Shown in pieces: positions 1-9,077 of a DNA stretch of 35,890 nucleotides. Origin of the DNA: Alphaproteobacteria bacterium (GTDB taxonomy: Bacteria; Pseudomonadota; Alphaproteobacteria; Acetobacterales; Acetobacteraceae); NCBI GenBank assembly GCA_026400815.1, contig JAPLOI010000045.1, positions 1 through 35,890 on the forward strand, read 5' to 3'. The notes beneath the pieces were generated by a model. The model did no database searches. It saw nothing but the letters and a program-made list of their open reading frames with translations, and was not told the DNA's origin. Position 1 is the stretch's first letter. Each line of letters starts with the position of its first letter. A program made the position numbers and the translations under genes.

Positions 1-211
1 CAGTTCCTGGGCAATGCCTTCGGCTTGCCGAGCGATCCCACCAACCATCCAGAACCCGCTCCGAATAAGGGCGGACTCCTTGAATCACGCGCCGATTCGG
101 GGCGTCAATCCGCAGTTACAAAAAACTGATGGGTGCTGAGCTGCGGGTCACTCGGCGGCGGTGCTGTCGGCGAGAGAAACAATAGCAACATTGTTGCGTC
201 GATAACGACCA

Positions 212-961
212 TTAGCACTGCACCTCTTCGTCGGCACGAAGTTCCTGCAAAACGAGCCATGGATCAGCGATCTGATTCCAGTCATTATTGGGAACGTTCC
301 GCAAAAAAGACACGCTCTCCTGAAGTGTTTCATCATCGAGAATTATAAAACGTTGAATCAGAAAGCGCGAAAGAACCCAAGTGCCATGCGGATTCATGGT
401 CCAGTTTGCTAAACCGAAAAACCGGAGTTCTGCGCCAAAAAGGTGTGGCGCTAGTGTTCTAGCAACAGAACGACTCGAAGTTCCGCTGAAAGTGCGACCT
501 TCACGATTTTCAAAATGAATAGGTACGTCTTCTTTTTTTCCTCCAAGCCTCACTAGGAACCCGTCTAAGGAATCCATCTGTATCGCATGACCCTCGAACG
601 CGGCAGGTTCTTCGCGCTTCCCGGGGAACTCGATTATTTCGGCGCCACCTTTCTCGATAATCCTTCCATCCCCGCCATCGTCGGCGAGCTTTCGGTTTAT
701 CCGAGAGATTGCGCTAATTGCCTCCTTTGGTCCCTGTCCAATTCTCGCGTTGTGCACCCGGTCAGTGACCTTGGGGATGGCTTCAGCATCCACGATGTAA
801 GCTAGGCGGGCGCTTCCCGCGGTTAGTTCAACAAAATGAACGTTATGATCGCTCCCGAGCAGTTGTGCCAAATCGGCCATGTACTCGGCCAGACGGCTCA
901 TCGGCATCGTGTCCGGCGCGAAGGGCGTAATCTCGAAAACATAGCTCTTTCCGTTGTCCAT
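212..961 (-). CDS. Hypothetical protein, lower-GC region
   Basis: I do not recognise this 249-residue protein. The start is the ATG at 961, chosen because GGAGGG lies 6 bases upstream; the frame stays open further upstream without another good ribosome site. The product is soluble, has no signal peptide or membrane segment, and mixes acidic and hydrophobic stretches. The N-terminal part (MDNGKSYVFEITPF) looks like beta strand and the C-terminal half contains a Trp-rich piece (FGLANWTMNPHGTW). Base composition is clearly less GC-rich than the genes to the right, which suggests acquired DNA. It sits alone, next to an apparently decayed gene. No function can be proposed. Confidence 0.6.
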   Translation of the reverse strand: MDNGKSYVFEITPFAPDTMPMSRLAEYMADLAQLLGSDHNVHFVELTAGSARLAYIVDAEAIPKVTDRVHNARIGQGPKEAISAISRINRKLADDGGDGRIIEKGGAEIIEFPGKREEPAAFEGHAIQMDSLDGFLVRLGGKKEDVPIHFENREGRTFSGTSSRSVARTLAPHLFGAELRFFGLANWTMNPHGTWVLSRFLIQRFIILDDETLQESVSFLRNVPNNDWNQIADPWLVLQELRADEEVQC

Positions 962-987
962 TACGCCCTCCCTCGCGCACACAAATC

Positions 988-1225
988 CTATAACAAACCC
1001 CGACAACTGAGCACTCTATCCAACTTGCCACCAAGAGCGCCCCTGGTACGGTGCATATCGGCAAATTCCAGATGCGCGCAGTTGTGTTGGCGGATGTCCA
1101 GCTCGACGATGTAGCGGTTCAGACCGCGTCGCCTATCCTCATAAAACGTGATCAGCTCGTTGCCATTGACAGTGGCGGGAAATCGGGTCGTGCACCAGCG
1201 GGATCACCGTCGTGTGCACTGCCAT
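988..1225 (-). pseudogene. Frameshifted small gene, family unknown
   Basis: Two reading frames join into one coherent protein-like sequence. From the ATG at 1225 the first frame gives MAVHTTVIPLVHDP and then soon hits a stop. The next frame picks up at the same place with RFPATVNGNELITFYEDRR, then GLNRYIVELDIRQHNCAHLE, and ends at TAG (988-990). The composition looks coding in both halves, so a small indel near 1185 probably broke a gene of about 80 residues. A sequencing error or chance is not excluded. I do not recognise the family. The fragment ends 26 bases before the ATG of the next gene on the same strand. Confidence 0.35.
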
Positions 1226-1388
1226 CCTATCGACAACGGAAGAGAATGAGAGGCCGGGCATCGACGCAGCTCCAGATGATGGGCAGCCTGATCTGCCCCT
1301 GCCGCGATTGTTATATGTTTATTGACCAAGCGAAAGGGGTCTGTGCCCTTAGGCCCCGATGGGCCCACGGCAGAGCCCTGGCCTTGCG

Positions 1389-1820
1389 TCAGCCCGGCGT
1401 CTCCCGGTTCAGCAGCATCACCTGCCCCAGCGTGTCGCGCCTTGCCTCGCGGCTGGCACGCTCCGCATCCTGCCGCTCCATCAGCAGGTCGAATCCCTTG
1501 GCGGTGCGCGCCGTCTCGGCCAGCACGTCCCGCGCCAGGTCGCAGGCGCCCTCGGCCCGCAGCGTCTCGCGCCGTGCCGCTTCCTTGCGCATGGCCGCCG
1601 CCTCGCGCCAGGCCGCGTCCAGTGTCCCGAACAACGCCGTATCGTCGCGGCGCGCGGCGGTGAATGCCCGCTCGCGCACCATCTCCTCGGCCAGAAGCAG
1701 CTCGGCCGCCTCGCGCTCCGCCCGCATCTGGTCTGCCGCGGCCACGCCCGCGCGCCCCACCGCCTCGCGCTGCTTCAGCGCCCGCGCAATCAGGGCCCGT
1801 GTCGCCGGTGCCATCGCCAT
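1389..1820 (-). CDS. Small helical coiled-coil protein, FliJ-like at best
   Basis: This 143-residue protein is almost entirely predicted helix, rich in Ala, Arg and Glu with heptad-like spacing (for example AEREAAELLLAEEMVRERAF and LLMERQDAERASREARRD). It has no signal peptide. The start at 1820 is preceded by GGAGGG with a 7-base spacer; a second in-frame ATG lies two codons later. Length and character resemble the flagellar export chaperone FliJ or type III secretion YscO-like proteins, but no flagellar gene is nearby, so that name is a guess. The AT-rich stretch at 1910-1965 separates it from the gene on the other strand and may hold promoters for both. Confidence 0.6.
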   Translation of the reverse strand: MAMAPATRALIARALKQREAVGRAGVAAADQMRAEREAAELLLAEEMVRERAFTAARRDDTALFGTLDAAWREAAAMRKEAARRETLRAEGACDLARDVLAETARTAKGFDLLMERQDAERASREARRDTLGQVMLLNRETPG

Positions 1821-1968
1821 CCCGCATCCCTCCGCCACACCCAGGCAGCCTGCCCCGGCAAGCCTGAACACCGGATGAATCCCGCCGCCCGGCAAGGCCG
1901 CTCACATTTTCTGCGACTCAAAGATATTTTTCCTTGCCATCCATCGACGTCAGTTATAAAAACAACCC

Positions 1969-2448
1969 ATGCAGAGAACCCCGGTCACCGCAGCGCCTGC
2001 CAAACCCGCCCGAAAGGCGGCTGGAAACGCGCGCCCGGATTCTGCCGCCATCGATGCCTTCCTTGCCGCCCTGGCCTTCCTCCTCGCCGCCCTGCTGCGC
2101 GCCTGGGCCCGGCCGCGCGCCGGCGCCGCCACCCCCGCCCAGCACCGCCGCGCCCTGCGGGACCTCCGCGCCCTGCGCCCGGTCCACGCCCTCCCCCCGC
2201 GCCAGAACCCCTTCCGCCCCTCCCGTCAGGCCCGTCGCCGTGCGGCCGAATGCTGGCGCATGCTCACGGCCCCTCCGCGCCGCCGCGCCACCCATCCCCG
2301 CCCCACCTCCACGCGCCGCCCCATTGCCGCGCACCCGCGCCGGTTCCGCCAGCCCCCCCATGCCCGCGCCGGCCCACGCGCCCCGCCAATTTCAACCCTC
2401 CCGCCCGCATCGCCTCCGCACGCCCTATTTGTTCCGATATCAAAATAA
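1969..2448 (+). CDS. Hypothetical protein with one membrane segment
   Basis: This is a 159-residue frame beginning after an AT-rich stretch. The codon pattern (strong G/C in third position) fits a real gene in the first two thirds. A hydrophobic helix (about residues 28-45, AAIDAFLAALAFLLAALLRA) is followed by a very Arg/Pro-rich tail. No Shine-Dalgarno sequence is visible before the ATG. The tail could be non-coding readthrough in GC-rich DNA, since several frames are open here. It is not recognised. Its stop lies 77 bases before the alpha/beta hydrolase start, so the two could be co-transcribed. Confidence 0.4.
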   Translation: MQRTPVTAAPAKPARKAAGNARPDSAAIDAFLAALAFLLAALLRAWARPRAGAATPAQHRRALRDLRALRPVHALPPRQNPFRPSRQARRRAAECWRMLTAPPRRRATHPRPTSTRRPIAAHPRRFRQPPHARAGPRAPPISTLPPASPPHALFVPISK

Positions 2449-2525
2449 CAATCACGCCACCCCGCCTTGCACCCCACCGCCCGCACCGCCAAATCCAACA
2501 GCCTCGCCCAACCAGGAGAGAAGAC

Positions 2526-3470
2526 CTGCGCCCCCGTCGCACCATCCTGCTCGGCCTCGCCACCGCCCTCGCCACCCGCCCCGCCCACGCCGCCGACCGG
2601 CTGGAAACCTGGACCGACCCAGCCCGCCGCCGCGCCTTGCCCATCCGCCTGCGCCTGCCCCATGCCGACAGCGCCCGCGCCCCCCTCGTCATCCTCTCCC
2701 ACGGCCTCGGCGGCTCGCGCGACGGCTTGGCCTATCTCGGCATCGCCCTGGCCGAAGCAGGCTTCGCCGCCCTGCACCTCCAGCACCCGGGCACCGACAG
2801 CACGGTCTGGCGCAACATGGCCGACCCCTCCATCGGCATGGCCGCCGCCGTGCTCGATCTCCGCCGCGCCATCGACCGCCTGCAGGATATCGCCTTCGCG
2901 CTGGACCAACTGCCCCGCCAACCCGGGCTGCAGGGCCGTATCGACCCCGCCCGCATCGCCATCGCCGGCCATTCCTTCGGCGCCTGGACCGTCACCCACA
3001 TGCTCGGCCAGCGCCTCCCCGGCGGCATCTTCGTGGAACAGCAACTCGGCATCACCCTGCCAGACCCCCGCCTGCGCGCCGGCATCGCCCTCTCCCCGGT
3101 CCCGCCCATGGGCATCGCGGCGATGGAAGCCTACGACCGCATCCGCACCCCCATCCTGCACATCACCGGCACCCAGGATCGCGGCACCATAGAGGCCGCC
3201 ACGCCGCAGGATCGCGAAACCCCGTTCCGCGCCATCGCCGCCCCCGGCGTGCTCGCCGTGCTGAACGGCGCCACCCACGCCGCCTTCGCCGGCGAACCCG
3301 GCGCCGGCCCGCGCTGGAACGATCCGCAATTCCACGGCCGCACCGCCCGCCTCGCCGTGCTGTTCCTGCGCGCCACCCTCCAGGGCGATGCCGCCGCCGC
3401 CGCCCTGCTCCTGCGCGGCGCCGGCCTCAGCCCCGGGGACCGGCTGGAACACAAGGGCAGCCTGGCCTGA
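2526..3470 (+). CDS. Secreted alpha/beta hydrolase, dienelactone hydrolase-like
   Basis: The product (314 residues) has the fold signatures of predicted dienelactone hydrolase/acetylhydrolase proteins: an oxyanion-loop strand VILSHGLGGSRDG (about residues 58-70), the nucleophile elbow GHSFGAW with catalytic Ser, and a late His in NGATHAAFAG. The N-terminus is a signal peptide with a twin-Arg-like start (RPRRTILLGLATALATRPA, cut after AHA), so it should act in the periplasm or outside. There is no ATG, GTG or TTG in frame near the signal peptide. The only suitable codon is CTG at 2526, placed 6 bases after AGGAGA, so initiation at CTG is inferred. The next ATG lies well inside the hydrolase domain. 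The substrate is unknown; an ester or lactone is likely from the family. Confidence 0.85.
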   Translation: MRPRRTILLGLATALATRPAHAADRLETWTDPARRRALPIRLRLPHADSARAPLVILSHGLGGSRDGLAYLGIALAEAGFAALHLQHPGTDSTVWRNMADPSIGMAAAVLDLRRAIDRLQDIAFALDQLPRQPGLQGRIDPARIAIAGHSFGAWTVTHMLGQRLPGGIFVEQQLGITLPDPRLRAGIALSPVPPMGIAAMEAYDRIRTPILHITGTQDRGTIEAATPQDRETPFRAIAAPGVLAVLNGATHAAFAGEPGAGPRWNDPQFHGRTARLAVLFLRATLQGDAAAAALLLRGAGLSPGDRLEHKGSLA

Positions 3471-3525
3471 CATCCGTTCCTTGCGCACATGGCGCCGGGC
3501 CCGTCTCCCTGATAAGGTCGCCGCC

Positions 3526-5265
3526 ATGCACCCGACCCGCCCTCTCCGGCGTTCGCTCCTGCTGCTGCTGTCCCTGCTGACAGCGTGCGGCGCGGCCCAA
3601 TCGCCCCCGGCCGCCGCCACCGGCAGCGATGCCACGGTGTCCACCGCGCAGGCCGCCCCGCCGCCCGCGCCGCGCCGCCGCGCACCGATCCCGCCCGGCT
3701 CCGCCGCCATGCTCACCGGCCGCTTCGCCAGCAGCCAGGGCGACCTAGATACCGCCGCCCTGGCCTTCCAGCGTGCCCTGGCCGCCGACATGGACAATGA
3801 GGAACTGCGCCAGAAGGCCTTCCTCACCAGCCTCATGGCCGGCCGCCCGGAAGCCGAACGCCTCGCCGGCCTGCTCGGCCGCAACCAGGCCGCCCAGCTC
3901 CTCCTCGCCGGGCGCGACGCCAAGGCCGGCGCCTGGGCCCAGGCCGAAGCCCGCTTCGCCTCCCTCCCGCGCGAGGGTGCTGCCGAAATCATGCGGCCCA
4001 TGCTCATCGCCTGGGCCCAGCTCGGCCGCGGCCAGCCCGATGCCGCCCTGGCCACGCTGCAACCGCTGATCGACAACCGCGCCTTCCGCGCCTTCTACGC
4101 CCTGCACGGCGCCCTGATCGCCGACCTGTCAGACCGCAAGGGCCTCGCCGCCCGCCTCTACCGCACCGCCCAGACCGAGTTCGGCGGCACCGCCCACCTC
4201 CAGCTCGGCCGCGCCATCGCCAGCTGGGAAGCCCGCCAGGGCAACGCCGCGGAAGCCGAAGCCGCCCTGCGCGCGGTGGCGGAGGGCAACGACGACATCA
4301 TGATGGCGCTGCCCCGCCTGCAGGCCGATGCCGCCACCCTGCCCGTGCGCAACGCGCTCGATGGCCTGGCCGAAACCTATGTCGTCCTCGCCAGCATGCT
4401 CCGCGGGCAGGATACCAGCGACTTCGCCCTGGCCCTGGTCCGCCTCGCCTTGCAGCTGCGCCCAGACCACGCCACCGCCCGCCTCATCGCCTCCGACATC
4501 CTGGGGGCGGGCAAGCGCCCGGAACTGGCGCTGGACCTGCTCGCCGGCATCCGCGCCGACGATCCGCTGCACGCCACCGTGCAGATGCGCCGCGCCCGCA
4601 TGCTGCAGCGCCTGGAACGCAGCGACGAAGCGCTCTCCCTGCTGGAGGAGATCGCGCGCGACTACCCCTCCCGCCCGGAGCCGCTCGGCCTCACCGGCGA
4701 CATCCTGCGCATCAAGCGCCGCTTTGCGGAGGCCGTCGTGGCCTACGATCGCGCCATCGCCCTGGCCGGCCCGCCGCACCCCGGCCACTGGCCGCTCTAC
4801 TACGACCGCGGCATCGCCCTGGAACGCTCCCACCAATGGGAAAAGGCGGAGGCTGATTTCCTCCAGGCCCTGCGCTTCGCGCCCGACCAGCCGCATGTGC
4901 TGAACTATCTCGGCTATTCCTGGACCGAGCAGGGCCGCAACCTGCAGCAGGCCAAGGAGATGATCGAAAAGGCCGTCCAGCAGCGCCCCAACGACGGCGC
5001 CATGGTCGATAGCCTCGGCTGGGTCGCCATGCGCATGGGCAATATCCCCGAAGCCGTGCGCCTGCTGGAACGCGCCGTGGAACTGGAACCCGGCGACGCC
5101 ACCATCAACGGCCATCTCGGCCATGCCTACTGGGAAGCCGGGCGCCGCCTGGAAGCCATCTACCAGTGGCGCCGCGCGCTGAACCTCAAGCCCGAAGCCG
5201 ATGAGAAGGAACGCCTCGAAAACCGGCTGCGCCCCGCCGAGCAGCAACTCGGCATCACGCCCTGA
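3526..5265 (+). CDS. TPR-repeat outer-membrane-type lipoprotein
   Basis: A 579-residue protein with a lipoprotein signal peptide: [20 protein letters not shown] followed by Cys21 in the lipobox LTAC. After a Pro/Ala-rich linker the rest is helical repeats. Clear tetratricopeptide repeats lie in the C-terminal half (about residues 340-575), for example [40 protein letters not shown] and [18 protein letters not shown]. It probably scaffolds protein interactions at the envelope. Its stop is 10 bases before ispE, so the two are likely one transcript. The ATG at 3526 is chosen because it directly precedes the signal peptide; the frame extends upstream only as GC-rich readthrough over the hydrolase gene. 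The ribosome site is weak (AAGG). Confidence 0.92.
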   Translation: MHPTRPLRRSLLLLLSLLTACGAAQSPPAAATGSDATVSTAQAAPPPAPRRRAPIPPGSAAMLTGRFASSQGDLDTAALAFQRALAADMDNEELRQKAFLTSLMAGRPEAERLAGLLGRNQAAQLLLAGRDAKAGAWAQAEARFASLPREGAAEIMRPMLIAWAQLGRGQPDAALATLQPLIDNRAFRAFYALHGALIADLSDRKGLAARLYRTAQTEFGGTAHLQLGRAIASWEARQGNAAEAEAALRAVAEGNDDIMMALPRLQADAATLPVRNALDGLAETYVVLASMLRGQDTSDFALALVRLALQLRPDHATARLIASDILGAGKRPELALDLLAGIRADDPLHATVQMRRARMLQRLERSDEALSLLEEIARDYPSRPEPLGLTGDILRIKRRFAEAVVAYDRAIALAGPPHPGHWPLYYDRGIALERSHQWEKAEADFLQALRFAPDQPHVLNYLGYSWTEQGRNLQQAKEMIEKAVQQRPNDGAMVDSLGWVAMRMGNIPEAVRLLERAVELEPGDATINGHLGHAYWEAGRRLEAIYQWRRALNLKPEADEKERLENRLRPAEQQLGITP

Positions 5266-5275
5266 CGCCTCCCCG

Positions 5276-6133
5276 ATGAGTGCCGCGCCGGCCGAGACCG
5301 CCCACGCCAAGGTCAACCTTCACCTCCACGTCACCGGCCGCCGCGCCGACGGCTACCACCTGCTGGACAGCCTCGTCGTGTTCCCCGCGGTGGCGGACCG
5401 CCTCTCTGCCACCCCAGCCGAAACCCTCTCCCTGTCTGTCGAAGGCCCCTTCGCCGCCGCCCTGGCCGGGGAACAGGACAACCTCGTCCTGCGCGCCGCC
5501 CACCGCCTGGCCGAAGCCCACGGCCTGCGCGCCGGCGCCCGCCTCGTGCTGCACAAGGTGCTGCCGATCGCCAGCGGCATCGGTGGCGGCAGTGCCGATG
5601 CCGCCGCCGCCCTGCGCCTGCTCGCCCGCCTCTGGAACGTACCCATCCCCGAAGGCCTCGCCCTCGCCCTGGGTGCGGACGTGCCGGTCTGCCTCGCCCA
5701 ATCCCCCGCCCGCATGCAGGGTGTGGGCGAGATCCTGGTGCCCGCCCCGCGCCTGCCCGGTTTCGGCATGGTACTCGCCAATCCCGGCCTTGCCGTGCCC
5801 ACCCCCGCCGTCTTCCGCCAGCGCGCCGCCACCGGCGCCGGCTTCACGCCCCCTGCCATCTTTCCTGATGCCTGGCCGACCGCCGCCGCCATGGCCACCG
5901 ACCTCGCCGCCACCACCAACGACCTCGCCGAGCCCGCCATCGCCCTCTGCCCCGTGATCGCCGAGGTGCTCGCCGCCCTGGCCGCCCTGCCGGGCTGCCG
6001 CCTCGCCCGCATGAGCGGCAGCGGCGCCACCTGCTTCGCCTTGTTCGACACCCCGGCCACCGCCACCGAAGCCGCCGCCCGCCTCAATCAACCGGGTTGG
6101 TGGATATGGGGCGGCGCCGGCCACGAAGGGTGA
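5276..6133 (+). CDS. ispE: 4-diphosphocytidyl-2-C-methyl-D-erythritol kinase
   Basis: IspE phosphorylates the 2-hydroxyl of CDP-methylerythritol with ATP in the cytosolic MEP route to isoprenoids. The 285-residue length is normal for the family. GHMP-kinase signatures are all present: the N-terminal [20 protein letters not shown] (substrate loop with the catalytic Lys at residue 12), the glycine-rich ATP loop [15 protein letters not shown] (about residues 98-112), the LGADVPVCL segment with the catalytic Asp, and the C-terminal [12 protein letters not shown]. It follows the TPR lipoprotein gene by 10 bases and is followed by tRNA-Gln. It is the only MEP-pathway gene in the window. Confidence 0.97.
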   Translation: MSAAPAETAHAKVNLHLHVTGRRADGYHLLDSLVVFPAVADRLSATPAETLSLSVEGPFAAALAGEQDNLVLRAAHRLAEAHGLRAGARLVLHKVLPIASGIGGGSADAAAALRLLARLWNVPIPEGLALALGADVPVCLAQSPARMQGVGEILVPAPRLPGFGMVLANPGLAVPTPAVFRQRAATGAGFTPPAIFPDAWPTAAAMATDLAATTNDLAEPAIALCPVIAEVLAALAALPGCRLARMSGSGATCFALFDTPATATEAAARLNQPGWWIWGGAGHEG

Positions 6134-6172
6134 TTTCCTTGCCGGCCGCTTTGCTCTAATACCGCGCCGGAT

Positions 6173-6247
6173 TGGGGCGTCGCCAAGCGGTAAGGCAGCG
6201 GATTTTGATTCCGCCATGCGGAGGTTCGATCCCTCCCGCCCCAGCCA
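6173..6247 (+). tRNA. tRNA-Gln (anticodon TTG)
   Basis: A full cloverleaf can be drawn. The acceptor stem TGGGGCG pairs with CGCCCCA, with discriminator G and an encoded CCA end. The D-arm contains AAGCGGTAAGGC. The anticodon stem GCGGA/TCCGC encloses loop TTTTGAT, with anticodon TTG reading CAA (Gln). The T-arm is GGAGG-TTCGATC-CCTCC. It lies 39 bases downstream of ispE on the same strand. Confidence 0.97.
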
Positions 6248-6255
6248 ATACCTCA

Positions 6256-6271
6256 GGATCGCCGCCGATCC
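6256..6271. terminator. Short hairpin between convergent tRNA-Gln and exporter gene
   Basis: GGATCG and CGATCC form a 6-bp stem around a 4-base loop, 8 bases after the tRNA and just before the stop of the opposite-strand exporter gene. There is no T-run on either side, so it would be a weak or factor-dependent terminator. Confidence 0.3.
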
Positions 6272-6272
6272 C

Positions 6273-7118
6273 TCATACCAGCATGCCCAACCCCGCAGCG
6301 ATCAGCAGGATGTTCACGGCCTGCCCGAACTGGTGGTCGGTCAAGCCCCGGAACAGGCGCAGCCCGCACGCAGCCCCGATCAACGCGGCCGGAACATAGG
6401 CCAGCTGGGCCAGGTCAGGCAGTGAACCCAGGGCACCGCCGGGCGCCATGGCGGCGATCACGCCGAGCAGCGCGATCTGCATGACAAGGATGTAGGCCTG
6501 GGTCACCGCGCGCTGCCGTTCCTTGGGCCAATCGCGCAAGCCGCACCACGCGGCGACGACCGCCCCCGGAAACGCCGCCAGGCCCCCGGTCATGCCCCCC
6601 GTGGCACCGATCAGCACGGTGGCCCAACACCCCGGGCGCGGCCTGCGCGGGATGGTCGGGCGGAGCAGCGCCCATGCGCCGTAGCCTGCGACCAGAACCC
6701 CCACGGGGGCGCCATATCCGCCGCTCGGCAGCTGCGTCAGCACGGCAACGCCGGCCGGAAGCGCGCAGAGCCCACCGGCCAGCAACGGTGCCAGCGCGGC
6801 AAGGTCGATGTCCCGCCGCGCCATCCACACGCTCCAGCCCTGGATCGCGATGCTGCACAGCGCCATGGTCTGAACCATCCTGACCGGCGCCATGTCCAGC
6901 TGCGCCAGAAGCGGCGCGCACAGCGCCGAGAAGGCGAAGCCGCCGATGCTGGAAAGGGTCGCCGCGGCGAAAACGCTCATCGCACCGAGCGCCGAGACGT
7001 CGAGCGCCCGCGCCGCCAAGGCGGCATAGCTCGTCACTGCCAATGCGGCCACGAGGGCCATGACGGCTACGCGGACGGCCTGTCGCCTCGGCCGTGGGCG
7101 CATGACGCCGGCTGCCAT
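6273..7118 (-). CDS. TauE/SafE-type membrane exporter (sulfite or organosulfonate family)
   Basis: A 281-residue polytopic membrane protein with about eight hydrophobic segments arranged as two similar halves. The family signature is visible as GAMSVFAAATLSSIGGFAFS in the first half and GATGGMTGGLAAFPGAVVAA in the second. TauE/SafE proteins move small anions such as sulfite or sulfoacetate across the inner membrane; the substrate here cannot be read from sequence. The start is uncertain: ATGs at 7118 and 7103 both precede the first membrane helix and neither has a clear ribosome site. It is divergent from the winged-helix/TPR gene, across about 300 bases. Confidence 0.85.
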   Translation of the reverse strand: MAAGVMRPRPRRQAVRVAVMALVAALAVTSYAALAARALDVSALGAMSVFAAATLSSIGGFAFSALCAPLLAQLDMAPVRMVQTMALCSIAIQGWSVWMARRDIDLAALAPLLAGGLCALPAGVAVLTQLPSGGYGAPVGVLVAGYGAWALLRPTIPRRPRPGCWATVLIGATGGMTGGLAAFPGAVVAAWCGLRDWPKERQRAVTQAYILVMQIALLGVIAAMAPGGALGSLPDLAQLAYVPAALIGAACGLRLFRGLTDHQFGQAVNILLIAAGLGMLV

Positions 7119-7298
7119 GGCCGTCACGGCACCCGCCACGGCAGGCGCGGTGCGATAAGCCGCACGAGGCCGCCAGCCCTGATCGCGAAGCCGCGGCCTA
7201 CGACCGGTGCGCGCGTGAGATGACCCAGCACCGCGATGGTTCCAGTGTTCTGTGAACCGCAACCCTGCCCCGCACGGGGTGCGCGTGCCTGAAGCCGA

Positions 7299-7331
7299 GG
7301 TGAAATCGAGATGATGCCGCGGTGAAATTCA
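7299..7331 (+). promoter_or_regulatory. Candidate operator of 11-bp direct repeats
   Basis: GGTGAAATCGA at 7299 and GGTGAAATTCA at 7321 are direct repeats exactly 22 bases apart, with GATGATGCCGC between them. Thus three 11-base units sit in a row. OmpR/PhoB-type winged helices commonly bind 11-bp direct repeats, and the gene 94 bases downstream encodes such a domain, so autoregulation is possible. This is the only structure I see in the 306-base gap 7119-7424. Confidence 0.3.
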
Positions 7332-7424
7332 CAGCCGCGACAGGTCGTCCACAACCTCCTGCGGCCAGTGCCGGTCGTGCTATGAACCAGGCAGCAGAGA
7401 GCCTTTGCATCGGAAGGGCGGCGC

Positions 7425-8975
7425 GTGAGGGGTTCGGGCTACGCCATCGGGGAGTGGAGTTTCGAACCGCGCAGCGGCGTCCTGCGCGGGCCGGGCGGGG
7501 CGGAGGTGGAGCTTCGCCCGAAGGCGGCGCAGGTGTTGTCGCACCTGGCCGAGCGGGGCGGGCAGGTGGTTGCGCGCGAGGAACTGATCGAGGCCGTCTG
7601 GCCCGGCGTCTACGTCACCGAGAACGGCCTGACGCAATGCGTGGCGGAGATCCGCCGTGCCCTCGGCCCGGACGAGGCGCTGCTTCGCACCCTGCCGCGC
7701 CGTGGCTACCTGCTCGACATCGCGCCGCCCGATGCCGCCGCGCTGCCCGCCGAGCTGCCTGCCGCCCCTGGGGCCCAGCGCGGCACCCCGGTGCTCGCCA
7801 TGATGCCGCTCCGGCTGCCGCACGGCGATGACCGCGCCTTGGGCGAATTCGCCGATATCCTGCTCGATGCGGTGGTCGGCGCCCTGGCCGGGCTGCGCGA
7901 GCCCATCGTGATCTCCGCCAACTCCACCCGGAACCTGGCCGGTTCGGCCGAGCCGGTGCCGGCGCTCGCCCGCCGGGTGGGCGCGGACTACCTTGCCTCC
8001 GGCAGCATGCGGCGCCTTGGCCCGCACGTGCGCCTGTCGCTCGAAGTGGCGGAAGCGTCACAGGGCGCCGTGATCTGGCACCGTGGCTTCGACCTCGCGG
8101 TGGATGGCTTGCTGGGGGCGCCGGACGAACTGGCGACGACCATCGCCTATGCCGTGTTGCCGCGGCTGCGCGATGCGGAACTGCGCACCGCGCTCCGTCG
8201 GCAGCACGATCTCGGCGCCTATCACCTGATGCTGGAAGGCCAGCGCTGGATGTACCGGCTCGAACGCGCCAGCTTCGACCGGGCGGGCGACATGCTGCGC
8301 CAGGCCGCGGCGCTGGACCCAGGCTTCGCCGCGCCGCATGCGGCCTTGGCCAACTGGCACAGCCTGCGCATCGGCCAACGCTGGTCAGACGATCCGGCCG
8401 CAGAGGCGCGGGCCCTGGAGGCCGCGGTGCGCCGTGCGCTGGAACTGGATGGCAACCATGCCCGCGCCCTGGCGCTGCTCGGCCACAACTGCGCCATCCT
8501 GCACCGGGACTATGCGCGGGCGCAGGACCTGCTGGACCGCGCCCAGGACATGGCGCCGAACGACGCCGAGACCAGCCTCTGGGCCAGCCCGACCCTGGCC
8601 TATACCGGCCGGGCAGAGGAGGCGGTGCGCGGCGCCGAGCGGGCCATCCGCCTTTCGCCCGAGGACCCGCTGCTGTTCCGCTACCAGCATTTCCTGGGTA
8701 TCGCGCACTACGCACGCGGCGCCTGGGATGAGGCGGCCGAGTGGGGCATGCGGTCGATGCGGAGCAACGGCGACTACACGTCGAACCTCGTAATGACGGC
8801 CGCCGCGCTGGCGGCGGCGGGCCGCACGGAGGAGGCGCGGTTGGCCGTGTCGCGCCTGGTGGCGTTGGTGCCAAGCTTCCGCGTCGGCGTCACCGTAACG
8901 CGCGTGGCCTTCCGCGATGAGGGAATGCGGGCCCAGTACGGGCGCCACCTGATCGCGGCCGGTTCCCCCCCGTGA
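7425..8975 (+). CDS. Winged-helix (OmpR/CadC-type) regulator with TPR effector region
   Basis: A 516-residue one-component regulator. Residues about 8-100 form an OmpR-type winged helix (LRPKAAQVLSHLAERGGQVV, ELIEAVWPGVYVTENGLTQC, RRALG, LRTLPRRGYLL). Residues about 115-235 resemble the alpha/beta segment found in CadC-like and adenylate-cyclase-associated regulators (VGADYLASGSMRRLGPHVRL). Residues about 265-500 are TPR-like helices. No membrane helix is present, unlike CadC itself, so it should be cytosolic. The GTG start at 7425 has GGAAGGG 6 bases upstream. There is no phosphoacceptor domain, so the signal is probably a ligand or partner bound by the repeats. The targets are unknown; the divergent exporter is a candidate. 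Confidence 0.9.
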   Translation: MRGSGYAIGEWSFEPRSGVLRGPGGAEVELRPKAAQVLSHLAERGGQVVAREELIEAVWPGVYVTENGLTQCVAEIRRALGPDEALLRTLPRRGYLLDIAPPDAAALPAELPAAPGAQRGTPVLAMMPLRLPHGDDRALGEFADILLDAVVGALAGLREPIVISANSTRNLAGSAEPVPALARRVGADYLASGSMRRLGPHVRLSLEVAEASQGAVIWHRGFDLAVDGLLGAPDELATTIAYAVLPRLRDAELRTALRRQHDLGAYHLMLEGQRWMYRLERASFDRAGDMLRQAAALDPGFAAPHAALANWHSLRIGQRWSDDPAAEARALEAAVRRALELDGNHARALALLGHNCAILHRDYARAQDLLDRAQDMAPNDAETSLWASPTLAYTGRAEEAVRGAERAIRLSPEDPLLFRYQHFLGIAHYARGAWDEAAEWGMRSMRSNGDYTSNLVMTAAALAAAGRTEEARLAVSRLVALVPSFRVGVTVTRVAFRDEGMRAQYGRHLIAAGSPP

Positions 8976-9077
8976 TGCCCCGGCGTAAGCTGCGGCAAGG
9001 TCAATTTTCGCCCGGGTCCGAGTGGAGACTATCCCGCCCGAACCCCCTCACCCCAGCCACCGCCTTGGGAGGGCACC

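Noticed and set aside
1-129. Open frame entering from the left edge and ending at TGA 127-129 (starts QFLGNAFGLPSDPT)
   Set aside because: Could be the last 42 residues of a gene, but it is too short to recognise and its composition is not decisive.
1334-1350. AAGGG...CCCTT hairpin near 1340, reminiscent of REP-type sequences
   Set aside because: Only a 5-bp stem and no second copy seen in the window.
2226-4076. Very long minus-strand open frame opposite the hydrolase and lipoprotein genes
   Set aside because: Its translation is low-complexity Gly/Ala/Arg, a by-product of GC-rich coding on the other strand where domains are clear.
6139-6162. TTGCCG...TAATAC as a promoter for tRNA-Gln
   Set aside because: The 12-base spacing is too short for a sigma-70 promoter.
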